Below are positions 26,083 through 37,089 of a stretch of DNA of 64,000 nt, in pieces. Each line of letters opens with the position of its first letter. Position 1 is the first letter of the stretch. A program made the position numbers and the translations under genes. The notes under the pieces were generated by a model. It was given only the letters and a program-made list of their open reading frames with translations. It did no database searches and had not been told where the DNA came from. This DNA is from JAICYJ01 sp963797565 (GTDB taxonomy: Bacteria > Actinomycetota > Thermoleophilia > Gaiellales > JAICJC01), in the NCBI GenBank assembly GCA_963797565.1, contig CAWCPM010000012.1:1-64000 (forward strand). Direction: 5' to 3'.

Positions 26083-27556
26083 ATGAGGCGGGGGTACCTC
26101 AGGCTGTTTGCTGCCGCGGCGTTGATCGCCGTTGGCGCGTTTGCGGCCGCAGCGAGCGCCGACACGGCCCCGCGGGTGTCATCCCAGGGCGTGCTGATCC
26201 TGGCCGCCGATAACACGGTCACGGTCTCGCCCACGGCCGAGCTGCCGGGTGATGCCACGGCCGGGACGACCGCTTGGCAATCCTCCACCGACGCACCCAC
26301 CGTGCAGGTGGCGCGCTCGTGGAGCATCGTCACCGCCGCCGATCCGGCAGCAACCGGCGAGGTGGTCGTCAAGGGCGCCTCCCTCTTCGGCGGCGAGCTG
26401 ACGCTGGGTCGCCTGCAGCTCTCGGTCTCGCAGACCGCGGTCGGCCAAACTCCAACCGTCGACTTGAGGTTGAGGGATTTGGTGATCGACGGAACGCCCG
26501 TGGCCGCACCCAAGCCCGGGGACGATCCGCTGGCGCTCGGCGACTGGGGCACCCTCACCGTCGCCGCCCCGCTCGAAAACGACGGGGTGGCCGGCATCCA
26601 GATCGACGTCACCGCCGATCACAACGGCGTGGCGGCCGGCACCTTCATCGATCTCGGCCGCGTCTCGTTCGCGGCTCCGGTCTCGCCGCCACCTTCCGGT
26701 GGCGGCACCACCGACGGCGGCGGCAACGGCAACGGCGGCACCACCAACCCCGGCCCGCCGCCGGCTCCGACCCCGGTTACCGGCCACCACCACAAGCACC
26801 ACAAGCAGCACCACTCCCACCACCAGTCCAAGGCCCAGAAGCGCCACCATCACCACCATCGCGTGGCGGTGTCCCACCCGGCGAACCTGCCGGAGCTGGG
26901 ACGGGGCGTCCGCGCAAACATCGTCCGCGCCGCCGCCCAGCAGATCGGCTGGCCGTACGTGTGGGGCGGCGAGAGCCGCACCGAGGGCGGCTTCGACTGC
27001 TCCGGCCTCGTCGACTACGCCTACTCGGCCGCCGGGCATGCGCTGCCGGGCCGGCCCACCGCCGCGGTGCTGTGGCAGATGGGCATCCCGATCGCGAAGC
27101 GGAACCTGCGACCCGGCGACCTGGTGTTCCTGGGGACGTACAGCGGCCAGCCCTACCACGTGGCCATGTACGCCGGGCACGGCATGGTGATCGTGGCCTC
27201 CGGCCGCGGGACGGCCGATCGCAGCGGTGCCGCTGGACAGCGTGCCCTGGGACGGCTACGCGCGGATCTGGGCCGACGGTGCGCTGGAGCCGCCGCATCC
27301 GTTGCAGCCAGGGGTGCGAACGGTCACGCCGATCACGCGCAGCGACCAGCAGGCAGACGTGGTGGCCGCCTCCCGCGCGCTGCTGCCATTGCCCGCCGGC
27401 GCCGTGCCGGGCAAGGTGATGCGCGCGCCGCTGCTCGCGCCGCCCCGCAAGATGCCGCGCAAGCCGGAGCGCCGTCCCCAGACCCTCGCCGTCGCCATCG
27501 ATCCCCGGATCAAGCCGATCCATGCCCGTGTCTCGGGCGCGCTCCCGTCGGCCTAG
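26083..27556 (+). CDS. Secreted NlpC/P60 peptidase with His-rich linker, frameshifted
   Basis: About 491 residues if repaired. Signal peptide (MRRGYLRLFAAAALIAVGAF), a beta-rich region to about residue 205, a Gly/Pro linker, a segment at about residues 233-260 with 14 His in 27 positions, then an NlpC/P60 domain with FDCSGLVDYAY (catalytic Cys) and PYHVAMYAG (catalytic His). At about 27210 an extra G shifts the frame; the next frame continues P-I-A-A-V-P-L-D-S-V-P-W and a basic tail to 27556. Peptidoglycan endopeptidase by family; the His tract suggests metal binding. It probably forms a pair with the upstream hydrolase. Confidence 0.86.
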
Positions 27557-27567
27557 ATTCTGTCGGA

Positions 27568-28377
27568 CTAGAACCGCTCGCGCGCAAACCAGAAGCGGTG
27601 CACCAGCACCGTCGCCACCAGCACCACCGCCCAGGCCACGCTCAGCGACGGCGACAGCACCGACGGCGGGTTGTGGCTGGTCCATCCGCGCTTCACGACC
27701 TGCTCGTTCCAGCCGTCGTTGAACGACACCGCCAGCCCGTAGCAGAGCATCAGCGCCAGGTACAGCGACAGCGCCGTGGGGATCCCGCGGCGACGTGATA
27801 TCAGAAGCGCGGTGATCACCAGCATCAGCCCGAACAGGCCCTCGTGCAGGCCGCTGTGCACCGATGCCAGCTCCGGCTCGCCCGGCGTCGGCTGGCGCGA
27901 GTTGATGACGTGGCCGAGCAGCGGCAGGTCCTGCGCGTAGAGGCCGACCGACGCGATCATCCAGGGGATCGACCAGATCGCCAGCAGCACCATGATCACG
28001 ATCCGCGCCCGCCCCAGCGGCGGGTCCCAGCGCCGCGGCGCCCACCAGGTCAGCCAGAAGGCGAGCGCCACGCCGATCACCGCAGGCAGATTGGCCCAGC
28101 TGGCCGTCAGGTCGTCCTGGCTGACAACGCCCGGCAGCGCCACGGTCGCGCACAGCACGATCGCGGCCCACGCCATCGGCCCTCGCGCAGCCGCTCCCAC
28201 CAGCGCGATCGCGATCAGCGCAACCGGGAAGTTGAGATAGCTGACCAGGCGCGACGCCGCCCCGCTGGGGCCGGTGTCGTCGAAGTGGTACGTCGCGCCG
28301 GCCGGCAGTCGCCAGTAGGTGATCGCCGTGACCGCGGCGACCAGGCCGCACATCAGCCATACCACCCGCACGCGCAT
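27568..28377 (-). CDS. Seven-helix membrane protein of unknown function
   Basis: 269 residues with about seven hydrophobic helices. Between helices five and six a loop reads VHSGLHEGLFGLML, and the last loop DGWNEQVVKRGWTS is polar; both are likely extracytoplasmic. No family could be named with confidence. It starts at ATG 28377, divergent from valS by 25 bases, so the two share a promoter region. Confidence 0.72.
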   Translation of the reverse strand: MRVRVVWLMCGLVAAVTAITYWRLPAGATYHFDDTGPSGAASRLVSYLNFPVALIAIALVGAAARGPMAWAAIVLCATVALPGVVSQDDLTASWANLPAVIGVALAFWLTWWAPRRWDPPLGRARIVIMVLLAIWSIPWMIASVGLYAQDLPLLGHVINSRQPTPGEPELASVHSGLHEGLFGLMLVITALLISRRRGIPTALSLYLALMLCYGLAVSFNDGWNEQVVKRGWTSHNPPSVLSPSLSVAWAVVLVATVLVHRFWFARERF

Positions 28378-28402
28378 CGCCCAACACTACAATGGCCCGT
28401 CT

Positions 28403-30943
28403 ATGACCGGCGCCCGCAGAGACGAGCTCGAGCGCCGCACCCGCCACCAGCCGGAGGCCGTCGAAGGCCGCTTGTTCGAGCGCTGGGAGCGCGAGTGCGG
28501 CTTCTCCGGCGATCCCGGGAGCGACGCCGAGACCTACGTGATCGCGCTGCCACCGCCGAACGTGACCGGCGAGCTGCACATGGGCCACGCGCTGAACGGC
28601 TCGATCCAGGACGCGCTGATGCGGCTGCACCGGATGCGCGGGCGCAACACGCTCTGGATCTGCGGTACCGATCACGCGTCGATCGCCGTGCACGCCGTGA
28701 TCGAGAAGCAGCTGCGGGCCGAGGGCACGACCCGCGTCGACGTCGGCCGCGAGGCGTTCGTGGAGCGCGTCTGGGAGTGGCGGCGCGAGACCGGCGCCAC
28801 CATCATCCAGCAGCTGAAGCGCCTGGGCTGCACGCTCGACTACGACCATGAGCGCTTCACCATGGACGAGGGCTACGTGCGGGCGGTGATGGAGATGTTC
28901 GTGCGGCTCTACGACAAGGGCCTGATCTACCGCGACAACCGCATCGTCAACTGGTGCCCGGGCTGCGGTTCGACCGTGTCCGACCTGGAGGTGCGCCACG
29001 AGCGCGCCGCCGACGCGCTCTACGAGGTGCGCTACCCGATCACCGGCACCGACCAGTTCCTGACGGTGGCCACCGTGCGCCCCGAGACGATCCTGGCCGA
29101 CACGGCCGTGGCCGTGCACCCCGACGACGACCGCTACCGCCACCTGGTCGGCAAGACCGCGATCGTGCCGATCGTCGGCCGCGAGGTGCCGATCATCGCC
29201 GACGACTACGTGAAGATGGACTTCGGCACCGGCGCGCTCAAGGTCACGCCCGGGCACGACCCCAACGACTTCGAGATCGGACGCCGCCACGGCCTGCCCG
29301 AGATCTCGGTGATCGGGTTCGACGGCCGCATGTCGGCGGAGGCCGGCGAGTTCGCGGGGCTGGCCGTGGGCGAGGCCCGCCAGAAGGTGATCGACCGCCT
29401 GTTCAGCGAGCAGCTGCTGCACGGGGAGCAGCCCTACGAGCACGAGGTCGGCCACTGCGACCGCACAGGAGACCGCATCGAGCCGCTGATCTCGCTGCAG
29501 TGGTTCATGCAGATGGACTCGCTGGCTGCCGCCGCCAACGCCGAGGTGCGCTCCGGCAGCGTCCGCTTCGTGCCCAAGAACCAGGAGGCCATCTACTTCC
29601 ACTGGATGGACAACATCCGGCCCTGGTGCATCTCCCGCCAGCTCTGGTGGGGCCACCAGATCCCGGTCTGGTACTGCCCGGACGGGCACCTGACCGTGAG
29701 CGTGGAGCAGCCCGCCGCCTGCGGTGAGTGCGGGTCGGCCGAGCTGGAGCGCGATCCCGACGTGCTGGACACCTGGTTCTCATCCGCGCTGTGGCCGTTC
29801 GCCACGCTGGGCTGGCCGGAGCCGAACGAGCGCCTGGCCACGTTCTATCCGGGGAACGTGCTGGTCACCGCCCGCGACATCATCAACCTGTGGGTGGCGC
29901 GGATGCTGATGATGGGCATCGAGTTCATGGGCGAAAAGCCGTTCTCGGACGTCTACATCACGTCGATCATCCAGGCCGCCGACGGGCGTCGCATGTCGAA
30001 GTCGCTCGGCACCGGCGTCAACCCGCTCGACCTGATCGAGCAGTTCGGCGCCGACGGCACCCGCTACGGCCTGCTCAAGATGAGCTCGACCCAGGACGTG
30101 CGCTTCTCCGAGGGCATGCTGGACGAGGGCGCGAAGCTGGCCAACAAGCTCTGGAACGCGGCCCGGTTCGTGCTGCTGCAGACCGACCCGGAGGCGGAGC
30201 CGGCCCCGCTGGCAACGACGGCCGAGGACCGCTGGATCCTGTCGCGGCTGGCGGGCACCATCGACGACGTGGTGGGGCAGCTGGACGCCTACGACTTCGC
30301 AGCCGCAGTGAAGGGGCTGTACGGGTTCATCTGGAACGACTTCTGCGACTGGTACGTGGAGGCCGCCAAGGCGCGGCTATACGGCGAGGACGAGACGGCG
30401 CGGCGCGAGGTGTCGGCGACGCTCCTGTGGGTGCTCGAGCGCACGGTGGCGCTGGCGCATCCGGTGATGCCGTTCGTGACCGAGGAGATCTGGGGCTTCC
30501 TGCCGGGGGAGCGGGCGATGCTGCTGGTGTCGCCGGTGCCGGAGCCGCAGCGCGAGCACCGCGATCCGGCGCTCGAGGAGTCGGCGCGCAACGACATGGA
30601 GGTGGTGTCGGAGGCGAGGCGCCTGGCCGGTGAGGGCGAGCGGCCGCTGGTGACGGCGGCGCCGGGGTCGCTGTTCATGGCGCTGCTGGAGCGCGCGAAG
30701 GGCGTGGCCGTCGAGCACGACGGTGCTGCCGCGGCAGCGGTCGTGGTGGCCCGCGGCGACCGCGAGTCGCTGGAGGCGAAGCTGAAGGCGGCTGCGGCCG
30801 AGCACGAGCGCGCCCGGTCGAAGCTGGCCAACGAGGGCTTCCTGGCCCGCGCGCCCGCGCAGGTGGTGGACGCCGAGCGGGAGAAGGCGGAGCGGTTCGC
30901 CGGCGAGGTGTCCGACATCCAGCGTAGGCTGGAAGCGCTGTGA
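28403..30943 (+). CDS. valS: Valine-tRNA ligase
   Basis: 846-residue class Ia synthetase. PPPNVTGELHMGHALN carries the HIGH-equivalent HMGH (residues 59-62), and GRRMSKSLGTG near residue 530 is the KMSKS loop (R-M-S-K-S). The editing domain lies between (YPITGTDQFLTVATVRPET), the anticodon-binding domain follows, and a C-terminal coiled coil ends in DIQRRLEAL. A cluster with CPGCG and CGECG may bind zinc. ATG 28403 gives the usual short N-terminus. The stop overlaps folC by 4 bases (GTGA), the common valS-folC pair. Confidence 0.97.
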   Translation: MTGARRDELERRTRHQPEAVEGRLFERWERECGFSGDPGSDAETYVIALPPPNVTGELHMGHALNGSIQDALMRLHRMRGRNTLWICGTDHASIAVHAVIEKQLRAEGTTRVDVGREAFVERVWEWRRETGATIIQQLKRLGCTLDYDHERFTMDEGYVRAVMEMFVRLYDKGLIYRDNRIVNWCPGCGSTVSDLEVRHERAADALYEVRYPITGTDQFLTVATVRPETILADTAVAVHPDDDRYRHLVGKTAIVPIVGREVPIIADDYVKMDFGTGALKVTPGHDPNDFEIGRRHGLPEISVIGFDGRMSAEAGEFAGLAVGEARQKVIDRLFSEQLLHGEQPYEHEVGHCDRTGDRIEPLISLQWFMQMDSLAAAANAEVRSGSVRFVPKNQEAIYFHWMDNIRPWCISRQLWWGHQIPVWYCPDGHLTVSVEQPAACGECGSAELERDPDVLDTWFSSALWPFATLGWPEPNERLATFYPGNVLVTARDIINLWVARMLMMGIEFMGEKPFSDVYITSIIQAADGRRMSKSLGTGVNPLDLIEQFGADGTRYGLLKMSSTQDVRFSEGMLDEGAKLANKLWNAARFVLLQTDPEAEPAPLATTAEDRWILSRLAGTIDDVVGQLDAYDFAAAVKGLYGFIWNDFCDWYVEAAKARLYGEDETARREVSATLLWVLERTVALAHPVMPFVTEEIWGFLPGERAMLLVSPVPEPQREHRDPALEESARNDMEVVSEARRLAGEGERPLVTAAPGSLFMALLERAKGVAVEHDGAAAAAVVVARGDRESLEAKLKAAAAEHERARSKLANEGFLARAPAQVVDAEREKAERFAGEVSDIQRRLEAL

Positions 30944-32064
30944 CGCCGGTTGTGATGAGCGGAGCCGACTACATCGAGTCGCTCGAGCTGATGGGCATGC
31001 AGTTCGGGCTCGACCGCATGCTCGCCCTGATGGAGGCGCTCGGCCACCCCGAGCAGCGCTTCGACGCGATCCACATCGTCGGCTCCAACGGCAAGTCGTC
31101 CACCGTGCGCTTCTGCGAGGCGCTGCTCGAGGCGGAGGGTGTTGCCACTGGCGCATACACATCGCCGCACATCACCACGTTCCGCGAGCGGATCCGGATC
31201 GGCGGCGAGACGATCTCGGCCGAGGGCTACGAGCGGGCGGTGTCGGCGGTGCGTGACACCGGGATCGAGGTCACCCAGTTCGAGGCGCTGACCGCGGCCG
31301 CGTACGTCGCGTTCGCGGAGGCGGGCGTTCAGGTTGCGGTGGTGGAGGCAGGTCTCGGCGGCCGGCTGGATGCGACCAACGTGCTGGCACGCTCGCGCGT
31401 GCAGGTGCTGACCAACGTGTCGCTCGAGCACTCCGAGCTGCTGGGCCAGACGCGCGAGCGGATCGCCGCCGAGAAGCTGGCGGTGGTACCAGAGGGCGGC
31501 GACCTGGTGATCGGCGAGGTCGGCTGGGAGGACGCCGCACCGCAGGCCGCGCGTACAAAGGTCGTGACGGTGGGTGGTTCCTATCAGGATCAGAACCGGG
31601 CGGTGGCGCGGGCGGCTGTGGAGACGCTGCTGGGCCGGCCCGTCGACCCGTCGCCGATCGCGCGGCTCGAGGTGCCGGGGCGGCTGGAGGTGCGCGGCCA
31701 CCGTCCGCTCGAGATCTGGGACGGTGCGCACAACCCGGCCGGCATGCAGCGGCTGGCGGCGGAGCTGCCGGCGCTGCTCGGCGACCGCCAGGCGGTGGCC
31801 GTGTTCGCGGCGATGGCCGACAAGGACGTTTCGTCGATGGTCTCGCTGCTGCGGACGGTGTGCCCGACCATCATCGCCACCACCTCCAGCAACCCGCGGT
31901 CGCTTCCGGCCGACACCGTGGCGTCGCTGGCCGGCGGCCCGTCCTGCGAGCGGCCGAAGGAGGCGCTCGAGGCTGCGCGGGTGCTGGCCGGGCCGAACGG
32001 CGCCGTCGTGGTGTGCGGATCGCTGTACCTGCTGCACGATCTCAGCGGTGATGCACCCGACTGA
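30940..32064 (+). CDS. folC: Folylpolyglutamate synthase / dihydrofolate synthase
   Basis: 374-residue Mur-ligase-like enzyme adding glutamate to folates. The P-loop is VGSNGKSST (residues 47-55), followed by YTSPHITTFRERI, VEAGLGGRLDATNV, the His of NVSLEHSELLG, and the C-terminal IWDGAHNPAGM. All are standard FolC signatures. GTG 30940 overlaps the valS stop, indicating coupled translation. It lacks nothing obvious; whether it is bifunctional cannot be seen. Confidence 0.95.
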   Translation: MTPVVMSGADYIESLELMGMQFGLDRMLALMEALGHPEQRFDAIHIVGSNGKSSTVRFCEALLEAEGVATGAYTSPHITTFRERIRIGGETISAEGYERAVSAVRDTGIEVTQFEALTAAAYVAFAEAGVQVAVVEAGLGGRLDATNVLARSRVQVLTNVSLEHSELLGQTRERIAAEKLAVVPEGGDLVIGEVGWEDAAPQAARTKVVTVGGSYQDQNRAVARAAVETLLGRPVDPSPIARLEVPGRLEVRGHRPLEIWDGAHNPAGMQRLAAELPALLGDRQAVAVFAAMADKDVSSMVSLLRTVCPTIIATTSSNPRSLPADTVASLAGGPSCERPKEALEAARVLAGPNGAVVVCGSLYLLHDLSGDAPD

Positions 32065-32113
32065 ACCATTGCGGTCTGACCGGACTGCCACTTAGACTCT
32101 AAAGAGGTACCGC

Positions 32114-32665
32114 GTGAACCTGCTCGCTACTCAAACCACCGATTCGTCCTCCTCCGGCCCGTTCTCGGGCGTGGGGAACTTCTTCAGCTCGGGCTACTTC
32201 ACGGCCATCGAGCGCGTGTCGGCGCTGTTCGTGATCGCGATCTGGCTGGCGCTGGCCTTCTGGACGGCCAAGGACGCCCGCCGCCGCATCGATGACCAGG
32301 TGATCGTCTCGGTGTGCGTGGCCGCCGCCGTGCTGTTCGGGCCGCTCGGGGTCGTCATCTACATGTTCCTGCGGCCACCCGAGTACCTCAGCGACGTCCA
32401 CGAGCGCGAGCTCGAGATCCGGGCGATGGAGCGGCGGCTGGGCGCCGATCAGGTCTGCCCCTACTGCCGCAACCCGGCCGACCCCAGCTTCCTGTCGTGC
32501 CCGCATTGCGGCACCAAGCTCAAGAACGCCTGCCGGCGCTGCAAGAGCCCGCTCGATCCGGAGTGGCGGCTCTGCCCCTACTGCGAGACGGCCGTGGCCG
32601 GCGCCTCCGCGCCGCGCACCCGCGACGTGGTCAGCGGGCGCACGACCACCGACGCCCCGCTCTAA
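32114..32665 (+). CDS. Membrane protein with double zinc ribbon
   Basis: 183 residues: two hydrophobic helices (about 36-54 and 65-85), a charged helix, then two zinc ribbons, CPYCRNP...CPHCG and CRRCKSP...CPYCE. The C-terminal ribbons face the cytoplasm if the first loop is outside. Proteins of this layout recur between folC and ndk in related genomes and have no assigned role. GTG 32114 follows AAAGAGG. Confidence 0.82.
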   Translation: MNLLATQTTDSSSSGPFSGVGNFFSSGYFTAIERVSALFVIAIWLALAFWTAKDARRRIDDQVIVSVCVAAAVLFGPLGVVIYMFLRPPEYLSDVHERELEIRAMERRLGADQVCPYCRNPADPSFLSCPHCGTKLKNACRRCKSPLDPEWRLCPYCETAVAGASAPRTRDVVSGRTTTDAPL

Positions 32666-32701
32666 GCTTCGGCACCGCCGTTCCCGTACAAGGAGTCTTT
32701 A

Positions 32702-33124
32702 GTGGCCGACCTCGAGCGCACGTTCGTGATGATCAAACCCGATGCCCACACCCGCCGGCTGTCCGGCGAGATCCTGGCTCGCTTCGAGCGGCGCGGGTTC
32801 GCGATCCGGGGCATGAAGCTGCTGCGGGTCAGCGAGCAGCAGGCGTCGCAGCACTACGCCGAGCACGAGGGCAAGCCGTTCTACCCCGACCTGGTCGAGT
32901 TCATCACGTCGGGGCCGGTGGTGGCGATGGTGCTGGAGGGCCCGGGAGCGGTCGCGACGGTGCGCACGATGATGGGCACCACCAACCCGCTGGACTCCGC
33001 GCCGGGCACCATCCGCGGTGACTACGCGCTCGAGATCGGCGAGAACGCTGTGCACGGGTCGGACTCGACGGCGTCGGCGGAGCGGGAGATTGCGATCTAC
33101 TTCGCGGCTGACGAACTGGTCTGA
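32702..33124 (+). CDS. ndk: Nucleoside diphosphate kinase
   Basis: 140-residue enzyme that transfers phosphate between nucleoside triphosphates and diphosphates. The nucleotide-binding start TFVMIKPDAHTRRL and the active-site loop ENAVHGSDS with the phospho-histidine are intact. Family length is normal. GTG 32702 follows AAGGAGT. Located between the zinc-ribbon membrane protein and maf. Confidence 0.97.
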   Translation: MADLERTFVMIKPDAHTRRLSGEILARFERRGFAIRGMKLLRVSEQQASQHYAEHEGKPFYPDLVEFITSGPVVAMVLEGPGAVATVRTMMGTTNPLDSAPGTIRGDYALEIGENAVHGSDSTASAEREIAIYFAADELV

Positions 33125-33171
33125 GGGTCTGGCTTCAGCCTGACCCTGCTGCCCCTGGTCGGACGCACCTC

Positions 33172-33747
33172 GTGATCCACCTCCACGAACACCAGCTCAT
33201 CCTCGCGTCCCGCTCTCCTCAGCGCCGCGCCATCCTCACTCAGCTCGGGATCCCCTTCACCGTTGTCGAGCCCGGCTACGTCGAGATCGACCCGCCGGGT
33301 GAGCGGCCGTCGGAGCTGGTCGTCACCCACGCCGTCGGCAAGGCTCGCTCGGTCGCGGGCACCTGGGTGCTGGGAGTCGACACCACCGTTGCCCTGGACG
33401 GCGACAGTCTCGCCAAGCCGGCCGACGCGGCCGAGGCCGGGGCGATGCTGCGCCGTCTGGCCGGTCGCACCCACACCGTCTACTCGGGGCTGTGCCTGCG
33501 CTGCTCCGAGACGGAGCACGTCCGGCTGGCGGCCACCGACGTCACCTTCCGCGACCTGGCCGAGCGCGAGATCGAGTGGTACCTGGGGGAGGGCGAGTGG
33601 CGGGGCAGGGCCGGGGGGTACGCCGTCCAGGGACGCGGCGCCGCGCTGGTGACCGCCATCACCGGCGACTACACGAACGTCGTGGGGCTGCCGGTGGCCG
33701 CGCTGGTCGACGCGTTGGTCGAAGCCGCCGCACCTGCCGACTGCTAG
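33172..33747 (+). CDS. maf: Maf-like nucleoside triphosphate pyrophosphatase
   Basis: 191 residues with the Maf signature at the start (LILASRSPQRRAILTQLG), GVDTTVALDGDSLAKPAD and a C-terminal YTNVVGLPVAAL. It hydrolyses non-canonical or methylated nucleoside triphosphates to keep pools clean, and is tied to division arrest in some bacteria. The aspartate of VDTTV is the catalytic base by family. GTG 33172 is the start; the ribosome binding site is weak. Placed directly upstream of mreB, as in many Gram-positive genomes. Confidence 0.93.
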   Translation: MIHLHEHQLILASRSPQRRAILTQLGIPFTVVEPGYVEIDPPGERPSELVVTHAVGKARSVAGTWVLGVDTTVALDGDSLAKPADAAEAGAMLRRLAGRTHTVYSGLCLRCSETEHVRLAATDVTFRDLAEREIEWYLGEGEWRGRAGGYAVQGRGAALVTAITGDYTNVVGLPVAALVDALVEAAAPADC

Positions 33748-33789
33748 ACTGCCCTGCCCTGATTTGGCCGCAATTGCAGCGGCTTTTCC

Positions 33790-33804
33790 AAAGGACGTTC
33801 GATC
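33790..33804 (+). promoter_or_regulatory. Ribosome binding site and possible ATC start of mreB
   Basis: AAAGGA at 33790-33795 lies 6 bases before an ATC codon at 33802 that is in frame with mreB and would add 14 residues (G-I-F-N-S-L-T-G-F-G-G-R-D after the start), the conserved MreB N-terminus. No such site precedes the ATG at 33844. Confidence 0.5.
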
Positions 33805-33843
33805 GGAATCTTCAACTCACTGACCGGATTCGGCGGCCGCGAT

Positions 33844-34866
<1,023 letters not shown>

Positions 34867-34913
34867 CCCCTGCCACCGGCGCTCACGGCCGAACCCACCG
34901 GTAACCTGGCCCG

Positions 34914-35805
34914 GTGCTCTTGCTGACCGCCGCCCCCATCACCTACTTCCAGGCGATCGTGCTTGGGCTGCTGCAGGGGTTCTCGGAGCTGTTCCCGATC
35001 TCGAGCCTCGGCCACAGCGTGATCCTGCCGCAGCTGCTGGGCTGGAACATCCACCAGAACGACCCGTACTTCATCACGTTTTTGATCGCCACCCACCTGG
35101 CGACGGCCATCGTCCTGTTCATCTTCTTCTTCCAGGACTGGATGCGGATCTTCGCCGGCATGTGGCGCTCGCTGGTCGACCGCCAGATCGCGCCCGACAA
35201 CCACGACGCCAAGCTGGGCTGGCTGCTGGTCGTGGGCACGGTGCCGGCCGGCCTGCTGGGCCTGCTGTTCCAGGACTCGCTGCGCACGGTGTTCGCATCG
35301 GCGCAGTCGGCGGCGTTCTTCCTGATGCTGAACGGCGTGATGCTGTACGGCGCGGAGCGGCTGCGGCGGCGGGCGCCGGTGGTGGAGACGTCCGACCCGG
35401 TCGCGTCCGACGAGCGCATCTCCGGCGACCACCAGCTATCGCGACGCGGTCGGCATCGGCGCCGCCCAGGCGATCGCGCTGATCCCCGGGTTCTCGCGCA
35501 GCGGTGCCTCGATGGCCGGCGGCCTGCTGACCGGCCTCTCCAACGAGGACGCGGCGCGCTTCTCGTTCCTGCTGGCGACCCCGATCATCGGCGCCGCCGC
35601 GCTGCTGAAGCTGCCCGACCTGTTCGGCGCAACCGGTGACGGCGTGCGCGGGCAGGCGCTCGCGGCGTCGCTGTGCTCGGCCCTGACCGCCTGGTTCTCG
35701 GTGCGCTTCCTGGTCAGGTATTTCGAGACCAACCGGCTGACGCCGTTTGCGATCTACTGCTTCGTGGCCGGGCTGGCCTCGTCGATCTACCTCTACGTCA
35801 AGTAG
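34914..35805 (+). CDS. uppP: Undecaprenyl-diphosphatase, frameshifted near 35430
   Basis: Membrane phosphatase that recycles undecaprenyl pyrophosphate for wall synthesis. From GTG 34914: LLQGFSELFPISSLGHSV (first active-site motif) and five helices. After GAERLRRRAP the frame breaks at an extra C (GACCACCAGC); the next frame continues SYRDAVGIGAAQAIALIPGF with the second motif PGFSRSGAS and helices to 35805. About 297 residues if repaired, within the family range. Its insertion between mreB and mreC fits a wall-synthesis cluster. Confidence 0.9.
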
Positions 35806-36031
35806 CGTCGGCGCTGCGCGGACCGGACTGGAACCAGGCGAACACGAAGCAGCCGATCCCGACCAGCACCGCGGCGATGCCGTGCTTGGTGTGATGGTGG
35901 TCAGAGCCGGACTGGTGGCCGGGGAAGAAGGCGGGCAGCGACTTCGCGGGCTCCACGAAGTAGACGATGCCGATGATGATGAACACGATGCCGAGTACGA
36001 CGGCGGCGATCGCGATGTTGCGCTTTTGCAC
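35798..36031 (-). CDS. Small two-helix membrane protein
   Basis: 77 residues: helix at 5-25, a loop with GSDHHHTKHG (four His) and a second helix at 50-67. Overlaps the 3' end of uppP by 8 bases on the opposite strand. The His cluster could bind metal. No family recognised; ATG 36031 follows a GGGAGG-like sequence. It interrupts the otherwise rightward wall cluster. Confidence 0.65.
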   Translation of the reverse strand: MQKRNIAIAAVVLGIVFIIIGIVYFVEPAKSLPAFFPGHQSGSDHHHTKHGIAAVLVGIGCFVFAWFQSGPRSADAT

Positions 36032-36163
36032 GTGGTGCCTCCCGCTCGAGGGTCACGACGAGCCTACCGGTGGAACCGGCCGCACGCGACGGGGAGAAGC
36101 CCCTGCTAACGCCTACTTAACACGCCTGGCGTAGACTGGTCGTTCGCCCGACCACCTTCCTGA

Positions 36164-37060
36164 ATGCTGATCGGCAAGAACCGACATCTCCGGCGGCGGG
36201 CCGTGATCGGCCTGCTCCTAGCGGCCTCGCTCACGCTTCTCACGCTCTCGTTCCGACAGGGCTCGGAGGGCGCGATCGGAGCCATCCAGCGCGGCGCGCT
36301 GGCGATCACCGCACCCTTCTCATCGGCCACCACGCGCGTCACCAAGCCGTTCGTGGACGCCTGGAACTGGACGAGCGGCCTGGCGGACGCGCGCTCCGAG
36401 AACGAGAGGCTGAAGGACAAGCTCGAGATCGCGAACGCCGCCAACCAGACGTTGCAGCAGTACAAGTCGGAGCTGGCGCAGGACGACCAGCTGCTGCACT
36501 TCACCCAGAACTCGCAGATCGCGCAGCGGTACCCGTTCGTGGGCGCCACCGTCACGCGGCAGGTGCCGAACGCCTACAGCCAGACGATCACCGTCAACGT
36601 GGGCAGCGCCGGCGGCGTCGCGGTGGGCGATCCCGTGGTGGCGCCGGCCGGTAGCAGCGACCTGTTCGCGGGGCTGGTCGGGCGCGTCACCACGGTCACC
36701 CCGAACGCCAGCAGCGTGGAGCTGATCCTCGACCCGGACACGGCCGTGTCCGCGCGCGTCCAGGGCGGCACGGTGCGCGGCGTGGCGGTGCCCAACTCGG
36801 GCAACCCGGGCGTGCTTGACCTGCAGATGGTGCCGCAGGCCGAGCAGGTCAAGCCGAACCAGGTGGTGGTGACGGCCGGCCTTCAGGCCAACCGCCAGAA
36901 CTTGCAGGCGCTGCTTCCGGCCGGCATCCCGATCGGCCTGGTGACAAGCGTCAGCCAGTCCGACCTGAACAACGTCTTCAAGGGCATCGAGGTCACGCCC
37001 TTCGTCGACTTCGGCAGCCTCGACCGGGTGCTGGTGCTGAAGGTGGTGAAGACGCCCTGA
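36164..37060 (+). CDS. mreC: Rod-shape determining protein MreC
   Basis: 298 residues: short basic N-terminus, one transmembrane helix (about 12-30), a coiled coil (about 70-110, ENERLKDKLEIANAANQTL), then two beta-barrel domains with TVNVGSAGGVAVGDPVV and GLVGRVTTVTPNASSVELI. MreC links the cytoplasmic MreB filament to PBP2/RodA in the periplasm-facing space. The ATG at 36164 is taken as start. The stop is directly followed by mreD. Confidence 0.95.
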   Translation: MLIGKNRHLRRRAVIGLLLAASLTLLTLSFRQGSEGAIGAIQRGALAITAPFSSATTRVTKPFVDAWNWTSGLADARSENERLKDKLEIANAANQTLQQYKSELAQDDQLLHFTQNSQIAQRYPFVGATVTRQVPNAYSQTITVNVGSAGGVAVGDPVVAPAGSSDLFAGLVGRVTTVTPNASSVELILDPDTAVSARVQGGTVRGVAVPNSGNPGVLDLQMVPQAEQVKPNQVVVTAGLQANRQNLQALLPAGIPIGLVTSVSQSDLNNVFKGIEVTPFVDFGSLDRVLVLKVVKTP

Positions 37061-37089
37061 TCCTGGACACGCTGAAGGCGATCCTGGCC

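Noticed and set aside
26777..29689. 970-residue minus-strand open frame
   Set aside because: It lies antisense to valS, and antisense or out of frame to the neighbouring genes; composition is that of antisense GC-rich DNA.
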